Counted from the stretch's first letter, positions 1 to 11,062 are shown. The stretch is 64,000 bases of DNA from Platynereis dumerilii (GCA_026936325.1 JAPTHN010000014.1:24287348-24351347); one strand, 5' to 3'. Numbers and translations are program-made. The notes: generated by a model not told the origin, from the sequence alone.

Positions 1-194
1 AAAATTTATGTATTGTATGATTTCCTGAGAACAAAGAATTCTGACCTGTTGCCGTCAGGGCTGCCAACCTTCAAATGAACTGAGGAACATGAATGTGCAA
101 CAAATACAATAATGAAATGTTGTCAAACAAGAAGGATTGAAGGCAAACAAAGGGATTTAAATTAATTTGTTTTGTATTTAGTGGTATAAGTTAG

Positions 195-284
195 ATAACA
201 CCCTTGTTTGTGACGATATGCAATAATCCTCGGGCTAAAGCCCTAGGATATATTGCATATCGTCACAAACGAGGGCGTTATATA
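195..284. repeat. Near-perfect hairpin (inverted repeat)
   Basis: Two arms of about 40 bp face each other. The left arm includes TTTGTGACGATATGCAATA, the right arm includes its reverse complement TATTGCATATCGTCACAAA, and the tip is GGGCTAAAGCCC. It is probably a foldback remnant of a DNA transposon. No flanking target duplication was found. Confidence 0.7.
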
Positions 285-363
285 TTACAAATTTGGAAGT
301 TTGCAGATTATTCAAACAACTCTTGTCTACCGTGAATGCTCATGGAGCTGCCATTTATTCAGA

Positions 364-385
364 TGACAATGACAATGACAATGAC
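364..385. repeat. Short (GACAAT)n microsatellite
   Basis: About four copies of a 6-bp unit. On the minus strand this gives a Cys-His alternating peptide that should not be taken as a zinc-binding protein. Confidence 0.8.
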
Positions 386-1267
386 ACATTTTATTTAAAG
401 TCGGTTTTGTAAACACAAAAAGTAGTACAGAACCGGCAATTAGACTGGTGATTCCCAAATGTAATGCTTCCTTCAATATATCAATGTTTAAATGGTGATG
501 CTTAGTTTTTTCTGTAAGCCCATTGGCTGGCAAGCTGTGATGCTGTAGTCCCAGGTAAAATGCTCTCTATGACACTGTGTTGAACTGTTTTGGAGGATCC
601 ACATGGCGTGAAGCCGGGAAATCTCACCCAGTTTAAAATGACATCACAGCTTGTAGTTAACTAACATATATTGCAAAGCTAGAATAGAGTCATCTCTGAC
701 ATCACAGTTCAACAGCATAGAAAATAACCTCAAATTCCATTTAAATTTAACGTGGACTGTAAATAGACTTTTTTGAACACATTTCTTCTGATAGCTGTCA
801 GCCTTTAACGCAAAAACAGTCCAGGTAAAAAACTCATCTGCATTCTGTTAGCAACTTAGCACAACCAAAATTGTTGAGATAGACCGAGGAACCTACGCAT
901 GCATTGCATGTAATTTTTTGGATTATATTTAATTGGGAGAGGTTGTCACAAAACAGATGGGGCAGGTTGTCACAGTTTCTGGGACTGGTTGTTGCCTATA
1001 AGGGTCAGGTTTTCAATTGTAAAAACCAACCCAAACATAATTATATTGGTGTTCAATACATGTTACTAATGATTAAGATGTATGCAGAAAAGGCACAGTG
1101 TCCAAATATATCTTTTTCAAGTTTACAAAACAAATTTACAGGAAAATTCTATAATCATCCTCTTCCTGATCAGAATGTCTGGATAAGTCACAATTTGTAG
1201 CACTTTTGTACACAGTAGCAGTCTGCACTGGTCAAGTAGACAATCCCTCAAAATAACTTGTCGTAGT

Positions 1268-1637
1268 CCGTTTATCAGGATAGCAATTCATAACTGTTCG
1301 TTAGGATGCATCAAATTCATACAAGCATTGGGAAAGCCTCATTGTTCATGGTTTGTCCACAGAATGGTTTGAATTGAACCCCTCTGAATTTATTTTAGTA
1401 GTAGGAAAACAAGCTTTTCCTTGTCATACTTCTGCATGTGGCTGTAGTTTGTCAATAAAATGATAGAAACATCAGGATGTGAAATTAGAAGATATGATGG
1501 CACTATCATATCATATACCTTGCCAGGAACCAAGAAAACCCCACCGTCCCATAGTGCCCCGCGTCCAAATGTGCCCCAGTTCCCCATACAATTAAAACCT
1601 ATTATAATGGCAGATAAACATTTTATAATGATCCATA
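1268..1637. repeat. X0: partial paralogue of the X repeat
   Basis: This stretch closely matches about 3283-3640 of X1. It covers the right half of the TA-flanked MITE and then the same host flank (ACAATTAAAAC...). X0 and X1 therefore share the same MITE insertion, which X2 and X3 lack, so X0 and X1 descend from one MITE-bearing ancestor. Confidence 0.75.
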
Positions 1638-2000
1638 TATCTGTCAAGCTGTCTATCCATCCATCTACCTTGAACTAAAGATCTATCTGTAGATTCAATC
1701 TATCTGTAGATTCAATCTATCTGTAGATCCATATTACTTTCTCAGTTGCTTGTTTGTTATTTGTCTATCAAGGTATCTATCAATCGATTTATTAATAAAT
1801 TTGTAAGCAAATTTATCAATCTATTTATTAAACAATTTTATCGATCTATTAATCTGTCAACGTGTCTGTCTATCTACATTTCTTTCTTTATTTCCTTATT
1901 CCTTTCCTTCTTTTTTCTCTCTTTTCTTTCTTTCTCAGTTTATATCTGTCTATTAACCTATTTATTTATTAGTTTATTTATATAATCTGTGTATACAATT
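1625..2000. repeat. Degenerate TCTA / pyrimidine-rich low-complexity sequence
   Basis: Diverged CTAT/CTGT units include three copies of an approximately 18-bp unit containing ATCTATCTGTAG near 1690-1730. They grade into TTTC/TTCC-rich sequence. This is an old, decayed tetranucleotide tract. Confidence 0.7.
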
Positions 2001-2728
2001 TAGTTATCTATCTTATTTGTTGAATTTAGCATTAAATTTGGCGGTTGTCTTGTGATTTATATTTGATACATTCAAAAGACAATTTATTTCAATCAGGACA
2101 TCAAAAATATTTTGAAAGACCCAATAATTTCAATCTGGAATTTGGGCAGTTTGAAAGGGCAAGGGCACTAATTTGAATTAGGTCTTTTCATATTTGCCAT
2201 GCATGAGACATTGAATAAAATACAAAACTTTATGGCTCAATTGATAGAGGTTCCAGCAAAGGAAAGGGTTACGGGTGTACCAGCAGGAATAAGAAGAAGG
2301 TCAAGTGCACAATTTCGTAATGGATTTCTTTTTGCAGGATGTTTGAGCACCAAAAGTTGATGCTAGCCAGTTAAAATTATTCTGGTATTGTATGTAAAGT
2401 TGTTGTACTTGTTGACAAGTTTCACCAAAAATGTCTAAGGTAATAGCTGGTGCCATGACGCTGCTAAAGGATGAATGCATCCAAGACACGTGTTTCAGTC
2501 ATCAATAACTTTGAACTTAGACTGAAAATGGAAAATAACGCAATGACATTTAGATAGATAGATACATAAATTATATCTGATGAAGGTAAAACCGATTAAT
2601 CAAAATACTTATTGACAATGGGGCTTGTTAGTGAAATACTAATGACTAAAAACATAAAAAAGAAATATAATCATATAATATAGTTATATAAATATAAAAT
2701 AAGCGACACTAAAATATTGTCTTAATTA

Positions 2729-3602
2729 GGGGGAACTGGGGCACATTGGGATGCTTTTAACATCTAATAATTTTGATCCATGCTGAAAGCACTGAGCAAC
2801 TCAGAAGTTCGCATGAATATCACCAATACTATTGAGCTTAAATGCAAGGCATAATGAACTAGACTGGACCTACCCTTTTGCAGCCAGATAGCAAAATGCG
2901 AGTCATAATCATGATGGGGCACATTGGGACATCAATTAAAAAATCATTTTAACACTCCATGTGCAATAAATATTACATATAAGTAGTGCGTAAGACTAAA
3001 TACAGTGCATTAACACCTTGTAGTGCCAATGGTTAATGACTTTAAACAGTTTGAAACATTTAACATAAACTGTCCTGGGTGCAGACATCTATATAAGTAA
3101 CACACAGTGCTTCGCGATAAATTTGTTCACAGAGCATGGTAATCCACTATGCCTCTATTCACTGTGGCCTGAATACCTATTGTGCGCTGTTCCAGGTCAT
3201 TCAATGTGCCCCGTATTCACTGTCCCAATGAGCCCCAATATGACTTTTACACCAAAATGCTAATTTCTCAGGCACCCGTGAGTGTGTTTATCAGGATAGA
3301 AATTCATAACTGTTCGTTAGGATGCATCAAATTCATACAAGCATTGGGAAAGCCTCATTGTTCATGGTTTGTCCCCAGAATGGTTTGAATTGAACCCCTC
3401 TGAATTTAATTTAGTAGTAGGAAAACAAGCTTTTCCTTGTCATACTTCTGCATGTGGCTGTAGTTTGTCAATAAAATGATAGAAACATCAGGATGTTAAA
3501 TTACAAGATATGATGGCACTATCATATCATATACCTTGCCAGGAACCGAGAAAACCCCACCATCCCATAGTGCCCTGCGTCCCAATGTGCCCCGGTTCCC
3601 CC
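2729..3602. mobile_element. TA-flanked G-rich MITE (Tc1/mariner-like), family A
   Basis: An 874-bp element with terminal inverted repeats. The left end is GGGGGAACTGGGGCACATTG and the right end is its near complement. TA lies on both sides (2727-2728, 3603-3604). X2 at about 15737 and X3 at about 25890 keep the uninterrupted site around TTAAG.ACAATTAAAAC, which shows insertion at a TA. The word GGGGCACATTGGGAC recurs inside: forward near 2739 and 2916, in complement near 3205-3240 and at the right end. No transposase is present. The TA duplication fits Tc1/mariner; the superfamily is inferred. Confidence 0.85.
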
Positions 3603-4400
3603 TACAATTAAAACATATTATGGTAGATAAAACATTTTATGACGAGTAAAGCCATCAGACATGCATATTGAATCCGAAAATTTAATTGCCAGGTGTAAAT
3701 AATTCAAAACAGTCGACAGACAAATTCTGTACAGGAATGAAGATGAGTGCTGATTAATAATTCAGGGGTGGATGTTTTATTCCATAAAAAAATTCAAAAT
3801 CAACGAAGGGGACATTTTGTATCTTGGAGACAGTCAGGCTGGACAGAATGACAGGTCTACCAATTTCTATGAAACTGAAAAGGTGTAATGCAGTAGTGTC
3901 CAATTAAGTCCTCACTCAGCTCTGGTGTACACACCAGATGCCAGTTGGGAACAAGGTCACGACCAGAAGTTGAACCCTGACCATTTGGTCAAAAGTTGAG
4001 CCCACCAGTGACGGCCACAGGGAGAGGGTTGGGGAAAGGCATAACTAGAAATTCTTGGGGGGGGGGTACTTGAGGGGGCATGAGATTCTCAGGAGGGGCA
4101 ACAGCAATAATAATTGTAGGTTGAAGTCCGTATAGGGGGGTACAGTTCCAATATGAGGGGGCACGTAAAATTTCTAAAATGTAGCAATTAGCAGTACCAC
4201 TGCAGGGAAACTGGTGGAATTTAAATCAGTAATTCAATTTCAATTATTTATTTGTCACAATAGTTCAATTTGATAGGCACATTGTAATTCAATTTGAACT
4301 GTTTATTTGTGAGAACAGCTCAATCTGAGTTTTTTGCAGCCAGGCATCTCTGTGACGAGATAATAAACTTCCTTTGTTGTGGAAAATCACGTGGGTGGAT

Positions 4401-4821
4401 CTCAATGATTGTCTATTGTTTATTGTTATATCACTTATATAGCGTTACCATCACCCTGGCGGGCGTTCTGCTGCACTTTACAATGAAAATTTACAGTTGC
4501 TGAACAGCTCAGTCTTCAGTAGATGCCGCTTGAGTCAGGGCCTGTTGTCATCCATTCTTGTTTGGCGCCTTTGCTGTCCTTGCATCCTTGTGAAGTCTGG
4601 CAGGAAGTGTTGCTGCTCACACCAGACAGGAAGGTGAACCTCCTACCAACACAAGTGGCCACCCTCCCCAGCCACAGCCACAACCAAATCACTCCAATTG
4701 AGTTCCAGGACCGGGAGTCACACCCTGGTCCTCTCAGGCCAGTGAATTCATAAGCAACTGCTATAACCATTACAACACAAGTGCAACTGCTATAACCATT
4801 AGGCCACGGGGAACTCAATGA
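4401..4821 (-). mobile_element. tRNA-headed SINE with L2-like 3' tail
   Basis: On the minus strand the element starts at about 4813 with CCCCGTGGCCTAATGG, a tRNA-like A-box region. A G..CTCCCGGTCC B-box-like region follows, and the element ends at about 4409 in a tail containing GCTATATAAGTGATATAAC. CTCAATGA flanks both sides (4401-4408, 4814-4821). X2 near 17450-17470 has the uninterrupted site, so insertion postdates the X duplication. The head contains a tandem copy of TAATGGTTATAGCAGTTGC. The tail closely resembles the 3' end of the LINE at 9381-9400. Confidence 0.8.
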
Positions 4822-5149
4822 CATGCATTACTGCACATACAATCACTTTTTTGTACAGAATATCCTTCCAACGGTAAGGGGGCAATAATTTAGTAATCAG
4901 GGAGGGGGGATGTTTGGAGTTTTCCTCAGCGGGGATACTATTTTTTTCATGGTCACGGTGACAGTAATATCGATTTCGAGAGTAATAATTTTTCTTTGCT
5001 TGCCTTACCCAGGGCCGTTGCCTGGGCTGAATCCTGGGGGGGGCAGAGTCTGACCCGGAGGCATGCGCACCCCTGAAAACTGCAGAAACTTGAAATGCAG
5101 GCTACGGCCCTGTTACCCTCCAGCATCTGTACTCAATAATCATAAATAG

Positions 5150-5500
5150 TAGTGTTGCAGCAAATGTAAGTCCAACTTTCTTGAGGACCGATCAATAGGG
5201 AGCTGTGCATTTTTTAACACAGTTACTAGGGGACAAAATGGTCTCCCAGTGGGGAGATTTGATCTTTTTCCAGAGACTCTGGTTAATTGCACACTGGACT
5301 GTCTTTGCCCAAAGTCATTTTTTAGAGGCTTTACAATATATTTAATACAGTTTCAACTTCGCAATTTTTATCTTGTCTCTGTGTTATCACAGACCTCTCA
5401 GAAATGGTGTGACACTAATGTAAGCCATTAGTTCATTAAAATATTCATGCTTTCTTGCAGTGCATTTTTGAACATAGGAACTGTGAGACCAAATGGCCGC
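5150..5500. repeat. X-unit block present in three copies, one inverted
   Basis: Contains CAGCAAATGTAAGTCCAAC..., a GTCTCC-rich stretch and TGCATTTTTGAACATAGG. Most of it recurs directly at about 17810-18090 and in reverse complement at 26535-26910. It ends in a poly-G run that varies in length between copies. Confidence 0.75.
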
Positions 5501-5579
5501 CAGATCGGGGGGGGGGGGGAGGTAGGCTGCAGAGTGGGCCCATGGGCCAAATCAGAATTAAACATATATGACATCATTT

Positions 5580-5665
5580 TTACCTTCAGTGAACAAAGTT
5601 CGAAGAAGGTATTGTCATTACTTTGGCCGTTGGGCGAGCGGTCTGATGGTCGGACGGTCTGGCGG
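5580..5665. repeat. Dispersed GTTCGAAGAAGGTATTGT / GGTCGG-rich repeat
   Basis: Runs from AACAAAGTTCGAAGAAGGTA into CGG-rich low-complexity sequence. Related copies lie at about 18178-18270 (direct) and 39060-39190 (reverse complement, with a longer GCCCGCCCGG run). Confidence 0.65.
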
Positions 5666-5829
5666 TCGTGCTGGATGAAATGTTTTACAGATGCAGCCTG
5701 TATGATCTAGTTGTGCTTCTTGAAGGTCTGATTTGTGGATATCTATACTATTTGTAATATCTAGAAAAATGACTTTTTAAAATTGTCATATAAATTATGT
5801 ATGCCTATGCACGGCAACAATGTCTGCAG

Positions 5830-5970
5830 CCCACATCTTTTGCAAGAGAGAATCCTCTGTTAATAGCTGAAGTACTAGAGGCCCTCTATGGGGTAACTCT
5901 AGCCAAGCTCCCTCAGGATGTTGCTGTTGTTAAGCTGAATTGCATAACCTTATTTTATGGCAGGTCCTCT
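5830..5970 (+). pseudogene. Possible exon remnant resembling a TatD-family C-terminus
   Basis: After a pyrimidine/AG boundary (CTGCAG, ending at 5829) the frame reads PTSFARENPLLIAEVLEALY, continuing GVTLAKLPQDVAVV and then a stretch ending in CITLF. The spacing of an R-x-N-P element, an EVLEAL helix, a GV turn and a terminal N...LF recalls the C-terminal helix of TatD-like metal-dependent hydrolases. No active-site residues are included. The duplicate at 18880-19000 differs by I for V and then shifts frame after the K. It may instead be chance coding potential in a repeat. Identification is tentative. Confidence 0.25.
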
Positions 5971-6149
5971 TGTTGCCCCTTTCAGATTCTACTGAGTTGT
6001 CCATGAGATCAAAACCAGAATAACTCTAATCTTTGGTTCATGGGGTTGTACTGCTTGATGCACTGCACTGAATATACACATGTTGAGCATTTAGCAAAGA
6101 ACTCCAATCCAAGACCCAATCTTACAATTAAAATAAATTCCTTTTGAGA

Positions 6150-6235
6150 AGTCTTGAAACACGTGTGAAAAGTTAGTACCACCTCGGGCAAACTACTACC
6201 CCCCCCAGTCGTAAATTCTGAATGGTCCCTTAAGC
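6150..6235. mobile_element. Solo right end of a Harbinger-like family
   Basis: The stretch from GTGAAAAGTTAGTACCACCT to AATTCTGAATGGTCCCTTAA closely resembles the right terminus of the complete element at 56583-57464. No left terminus was found nearby, so this is a truncated or solo end. The same end recurs in X2 at about 19200-19280. Confidence 0.65.
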
Positions 6236-6467
6236 ACATGTATATATATGAAATGTTTGTTCAGGACTCGTTCAGCTAGGATACCATTTTGTCAATATTG
6301 TGACAAAAAATTATGTCACTCCCTACGCTCATGAAAAAAGTTTGCCCTTAATATTCTGCAAAATTTGATGACATCACCATAAGACAGCCTTATCAGAAAA
6401 CAAGAACCCCCCCAATTTCCCTTGATTTACATTGCATAAGATCATACTTTTAGGGATCATTTCTCAC

Positions 6468-6783
6468 AAAGACCTGTGAAGCATCATAGCAACCAGTGCC
6501 TTCGCAAAGACCTGTGAAGCATCCTAGTAACCAGTGCCTTCGCAAAGACCTGTGAGGCATCATAGCATCCGGTGTTTCACAAAGACCTGTGAAGCATCAT
6601 AGCAACCTGTGTTTCACAAAGACCTGTGAAGCATCATAGCAACCTGTGTTTCACTAAGACCTGTGAAGCATCATAGTAACCAGTGCCTTCCAAAGACCTG
6701 TGAGGCATCATAACAACCAGTGTTTGAGAAAGACCTGTGAAGCATCATAGCAACCAGTGTTTCACAAAGACCTGTGAAGCGGT
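6468..6783. repeat. 37-bp minisatellite directly upstream of LINE copy 1
   Basis: About 8-9 copies of a 37-bp unit built on CAAAGACCTGTGAAGCATCA then TAGCAACCAGTG. Variants are GTTTCA against CCTTCG and AAGC against AGGC. The array ends exactly where the LINE sequence starts (GCGGTATCATGCCAAATAAA). The sister array at 19508-19995 is longer. Confidence 0.9.
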
Positions 6784-7103
6784 ATCATGCCAAATAAATC
6801 AAAGTTGTACTCTGATGTGCTGCAGATTGGATTAAAAGAATCAACCGAAACTGTCTTACTTGCGAGGTTTCAGAATGGAAGTAACTCTTGTAAGAATAAC
6901 TCAATCAGACTTACCAATCGTTTTGAAATCTACTACTCATCGCAGTTCCCCAGACAACCATCCTCTAAACACTTCAAACAACATTTTAAGAGCCTGTGTG
7001 TGGAATGCCCAAAGTCTTAGACAAAAAACCCAGTCTGTGAATGATTTTAAGAATGAATTTGACTTGGATATCTTTCTCTTCACTGAAACATGGCTGAAAG
7101 TAG

Positions 7104-8363
7104 ATGATAAAGTCGAAATTGGTGAACCAGAAAGTAACATTTGGTCAATGCTTTTTTCTAGGCTCAACCCGAGAAGGTAGACAAGGGGGTGGAGTTGGCT
7201 GCATTGTCAAATCAGGTCTACATGCAATGAAAATGGAAAGTGTGAAAACAAGGACTTTTGAGCATATGGAAGTCCAACTGAAATTGATTGCAAAAATTGT
7301 AACAATCCTACTTGTATATCGCCCTGAACCCTCTAACCAAAATAAGTACCGCTTGACTGAATTCTATGAGGAATTCACAAATTTTGTCGCTGGTTATCAA
7401 ACAAGTCACAATGAAATTATTATAACAGGTGATTTCAACTTTCATATGAACAAAGAAGAAGATAGCAAAGCCATCCAATTTAGGAATATCTTAGAAATGT
7501 TTAATCTTGAACAACATGTTACATCTCCAACTCACAAAAGTGGAAACACTTTGGACCTAGTTATAACCCATAGAAATTCAAGTCTCAAAGATTGTGTGGT
7601 TGGTGACCTGCTTTCTGATCACCACTGCTTCCTTTTCAACATCGAATTGGCTAAAGACAAAAATTCGAAAAAGAAAATAGCATTTCGAAAAACTAAGGTT
7701 ATTAATATACCAAAATTTAATAATGATATCCGTCTACATCTTGCTAAGAATGGTCCACAACTACAAATGGCTAACGATCTGAGCAGTCTTGTGCTTTTAT
7801 ACAACTCGACCAGTAAGGTGCTGGACAAACACACACCAATTAAGATCAAACAAGTAACACTTCGAAAACCAACACCGTTCACAAATGCTGATATAAAGAA
7901 TCTTAAGACCAGCAAAAGAAAGGCAGAAAGAAAGTGGAGACGAACCGGACTTCAGACAGACTGGGAAATATTTAAAGAAAAACGAAATTATTTAAACGAG
8001 AGACTCAATCAACTTAAAATAGATGACCTGAAGACGAAGATTGAAAAAACGAAGGGTAATTCAAAGGCTATGTTTAAGATCCTTAATTCAAGCCTTAACA
8101 GAAAACAAGAACTTCCTCTACCACATCACGAAAACGAAGCAGATCTTGCAAATGATTTCAACAAGTTCTTTGATGACAAAATCATGAAAATTAGATCAAA
8201 GTTACATGCAAACAGCACAAGCATTGAAAACAATGTTGAGACCCATTCAGGCCAAAAGCTACTTCAATTCAAAACACTCTCCGAGACAGAGATAAAGAAA
8301 ATCATCACAGATATGCCTGGTTCAAATCCTGCATCACTGGTAGATCTCAATCTGTATGCATAA
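7104..8363 (+). pseudogene. LINE endonuclease region, copy 1
   Basis: Open frame of 419 residues carrying the exonuclease/endonuclease/phosphatase fold motifs of LINEs: GGGVGCIVKSG near the start, TGDFNFHMN, SPTHKSGNTLDLVIT and LSDHHCFLFNIE. The N-terminal part with the TETWL glutamate lies in another frame (from about 6860) because of the small insertion noted for the whole element. The downstream linker is basic (KTSKRKAERKWRRTG). The frame ends soon after the deletion junction, so no complete RT follows. By family, the enzyme nicks the target DNA for target-primed reverse transcription. This copy cannot make the full protein. Confidence 0.85.
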
Positions 8364-9365
8364 ATGATACTGAATCAAAGAAATTGCCTCTAAAATACGG
8401 TGTTCCTCAAGGATCAGAACTCGGCCCAATCTTGTTCAATTCCTATATTGCTCCTATAAGTGAGGTGGCTGAACAAAATGAAGTTGATGATCAAAAGCAC
8501 GCTGATGATGAACAACTAATCCTATCCTTCAAGCCAACTTTTCTTGAAGAGGAAAATGCAACAAAGAAAACGGAAAAATGCATCACAGAAATATGGAATT
8601 TTCTTCACAAGAACAAACTCTGTAACAATGGTGAAAAGACAGAGTTAATCCTCATTGGCACGCCATTTCAACTCAAGAAACTTCACATGTCAAAAATCAG
8701 CGTGGATAATGTTGAAATCAAGGCAACAGATCATGTCAGAAATTTAGGCGTGTCACATGCACAAACAAGTGAACAAACAAGTGAACAAAATGTGTCAAAA
8801 TGCTTGTTATAACCTCCGAAACATCTCAAAACTCCGTAAGTCTCTGAGCAAAGAGTCAATCAAAACAGCTGTCAATGCATTAGTCACTCCTCACTTGGAC
8901 TACGGAAATGGTTTGCTTTATGGTTCATCCAAACAAACAATAAATAAACTTCAGGTGGCCCCAAATTCTGCTGTACAACTGATTGAAGGACTAACAAGAC
9001 ATGATAAGGTCAGTCATCACAGGAAAGAGTTACACTGGCTTCCAATCCCTGCAAGGATTCAATTCAAACTTATGACATCCACATGGAAAGCTGTGAATAA
9101 TCAAGCTCCTCAGTACCTCAAAAGTCTCATTCAACTGAAACCTGAAAATGACCTTAACCTCCACAGCAATGGCAAACTGCTCTTACAGATACCTGCCACA
9201 CAATATCAAAAAAAGTTCGAAGATAGAGCTTTCTCCTTTTTGTCACCAACACTTTGGAATGGCTTACCAAAAAATGTGAGAAAATCAAGAACATTGGATG
9301 ACTTCAAGAAACGTTTGAAAACATATCTTTTTGCAAAATACTACAGAAACATCAAGCGCCAATGA
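8364..9365 (+). pseudogene. LINE reverse transcriptase C-terminal half, copy 1
   Basis: Two overlapping frames (8384-8812 and 8757-9365). The first has GVPQGSELGPILFN (RT motif 4 region) and QKHADDEQLILSF, where family members usually have YADD, so the first catalytic-loop residue is His (8498-8500). The second has LDYGNGLLYG, LHWLPIPARIQFKLM and the typical end LDDFKKRLKTYLF. The frame change lies in a short tandem repeat (ACAAACAAGTGA, 8760-8790). The stop at 9363-9365 is followed by the 3' UTR. Confidence 0.85.
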
Positions 9366-9380
9366 GCAGTTTACTGGAAT

Positions 9381-9460
9381 TGGCGCTATATAAGTAATTA
9401 TAAATTCCCCGGTTAGGGGAATTTATATTGTTTTTGTTTGTTGTTGTTGTTGTTGTAGAC
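9381..9460 (+). other. LINE 3' end: conserved tail, hairpin and (TTG)n
   Basis: GGCGCTATATAAGTAATTAT is followed by a 9-bp-stem hairpin, AAATTCCCC/GGGGAATTT (9402-9424), and about nine TTG/TTGT units. In LINEs such 3' structures are recognised by the element's RT. A related tail is on the SINE at 4409-4813. Confidence 0.7.
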
Positions 9461-9579
9461 TGATTTTATAACTTTTACAAATGCCATGTTTGTTTTCAGT
9501 TCTCATAGTTGGTGATATTGGCTACTCTAGCTATGAGTTGTACCTTTTGCTCAAACAGACTTTAAATAGACTGATTTGA

Positions 9580-9650
9580 TGTGTCCCAACGTGGCCGGTG
9601 TCCCAATTTGCCCAGTGTCCCTATGTGCCCATGTCTCAATGTGCCCTGTA
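9580..9650. repeat. Fragment with GTCCCAATGTGCCC-type words
   Basis: Four or five loose copies of TGTCCCAA/TGTGCCC in tandem. They resemble, in complement, the GGGGCACATTGGGAC word of the MITE at 2729-3602. This is probably a decayed subterminal region of a related element. Confidence 0.5.
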
Positions 9651-11062
9651 GAGCTCTGCGCGGGCAGACAAATCCCAGCCCGCACCCGCCCCGCACTTTG
9701 AACTTTCAGCCCGCCCCGGCCCACCCCGCACTGATCATGGATTTCTTTGGCCCGCGTCAGCCCGCACCCGCAACCCATGAGCCCGCATCCGCCCCGCACC
9801 CGCGTTTAAAAAATGTTGGCCCGCTCTCAGCCCGCAGCTGGCCCGCACCCAGCCCGCAGGTTGATTGTGTCACACCAAATTCCATTTTAATGTTCCACAC
9901 AGTGATTGACAATTTGAATTTCCATTTCAGTTTGCATTTAATGTAAGTTTAACTTAATTGTGCAATTTTATTTTTTGCTCTCCTATTCATGTAATATAAA
10001 ATGCTGTAAATTATAACATATTCATGAACAAAGACTGGAATAATAATCTATAAAGTAAAAAGCTGCAAAATATAAATACAGAATTTCATTTGTCCTTTTT
10101 TGTGTAATTAATTTATGTCAAATTGTGGTTTTGGGCCAAAGTCCTAATTCTTGAGTTCTTTACAAGATTTCCTATTTTGTTGTGTAAGTTATGGAAATGA
10201 TTTTTGTATATTTTATTTTAATTTTGTACTTTTATTAAAGTTTCATCTTTGTCTTGTTAGTTATCAGGCTATAAACACAGTTCAGGTGTGATTCTTTTGT
10301 CTCCCCCATTCTGCTTTTGTTATGCCCCTATTGTGTTACCCTCATGTTTGAACAACAGTTAACCCACTTGGTGCTAATTAGCAACTAAACAAATAGCTCA
10401 GTCATTGATACAATGTATTTTTAATTCAATGTTAAAGTTATGGAGTAGAAATGAAATATATATTTGAGTTTGAAAACAGGATATACTTCTGGTTTATAAG
10501 TATGTACGTATTTTGTACAAATTCTTATTAATCATTAAAGAATTGGATGGATCAGGCAGACAAATTAGGTTAAATGAGATGTTATATATAATAGGATGCA
10601 GATAGCTTAACAGCTAACTTGTCAGACAGGTACATGTAGATTGATTGATTAATCAATTGATTGATTGCAATGATTCAAAGTTTGTTCTCTTTCTTTCATT
10701 TTAGTATCAAAAAGCTCAATATTTGGTTTCATTCAGCCATGTAAATGTCTCGAACTGCAGTCACTTCAACAAAAATACCACCAAAACTGACCATTTAGGA
10801 TTCTTTAATAAAAAGTACAAGAAATCAGAAAAGAAGAAATTTTGTAAACTTTGTAAGTTGTAAGACTGAAGCTAACAATAACTGCAGTCATAACATTTTC
10901 AAAACATAACAAATACTGATTGTTACAACTGCGGGCTAGAATGCGGGCTGCTTGCGGGCCAACATTGGACATTGCCAGCCCGCACCCACAGAGAGCCCGC
11001 ACATTATCCAGCCCGCCCCGGCCCGCCCCACAGCCACTCCAGCCCGCCCCACAGCCACTCCG
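9649..11062. mobile_element. Candidate DNA transposon with GC-rich GCCCGC subterminal arrays
   Basis: Starts TAGAGCTCTGCGCGGGC (fits a hAT-like YARNG start). About 200 bp of repeated GCCCGCACC/CAGCCCGC words follow, then about 1 kb of AT-rich non-coding DNA, then a second GCCCGC cluster at 10925-11060 that includes both GCGGGC and GCCCGC orientations. The right terminal inverted repeat was not found, perhaps lost at the junction with Y1. It is absent from X2/Y2. The peptides encoded by the GC-rich arrays are not real genes. Confidence 0.45.

Larger units (their letters stand above)
1..1261. other. Intergenic stretch, mostly unassigned
   Basis: AT-rich sequence without a recognisable gene. 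It contains the hairpin at 195-284 and a short (GACAAT)n tract at 364-385. Around 935-985 a GGTTGTCACA word occurs twice beside GGGGCA, reminiscent of the G-rich element families further right, but no element ends could be defined. Confidence 0.5.
6787..9462 (+). mobile_element. CR1/L2-clade LINE, copy 1 (X1), internally deleted
   Basis: A non-LTR retrotransposon with an apurinic-type endonuclease region, a remnant of reverse transcriptase and the C-terminal region typical of CR1/L2 elements, followed by a short 3' UTR. Compared with copy 2 it lost the first part of the RT domain: sequence after ATATGCCTG (8311-8319) jumps to a downstream RT stretch. It also has about 4 extra bases near 7135-7145 that shift the frame. 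The 3' UTR has GGCGCTATATAAGTAATTAT, a small hairpin (9402-9424) and a (TTG)n tail. It is a paralogue of the copy at 20004-21845 by segmental duplication rather than independent insertion. Confidence 0.9.
2283..9470. repeat. Segmental duplication unit X1
   Basis: Begins GCAGGAATAAGAAGAAGG and aligns with X2 (from about 15256) and the shorter X3 (from about 25430). The common order is: left block shared with Y, short CAGTGGCG-type element, a block near 5150-5500 (also found inverted at 26535-26910), a possible TatD-like exon remnant, a Harbinger-type right end, a 37-bp minisatellite and a LINE. X1 differs from X2 by the MITE at 2729-3602, a SINE at about 4409-4813 and an internal deletion in its LINE. 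The right limit is approximate because X2 is cut by a hAT insertion. Confidence 0.8.

Noticed and set aside
327-533. Minus-strand open frame with alternating Cys-His
   Set aside because: The Cys-His run is just the translation of the (GACAAT)n microsatellite.
6468-6783. CRISPR-like spacing of a 37-bp repeat (also 19508-19995, and the 33-bp array at 58299-58762)
   Set aside because: The units are head-to-tail with no unique spacers, and the context is clearly an animal genome.
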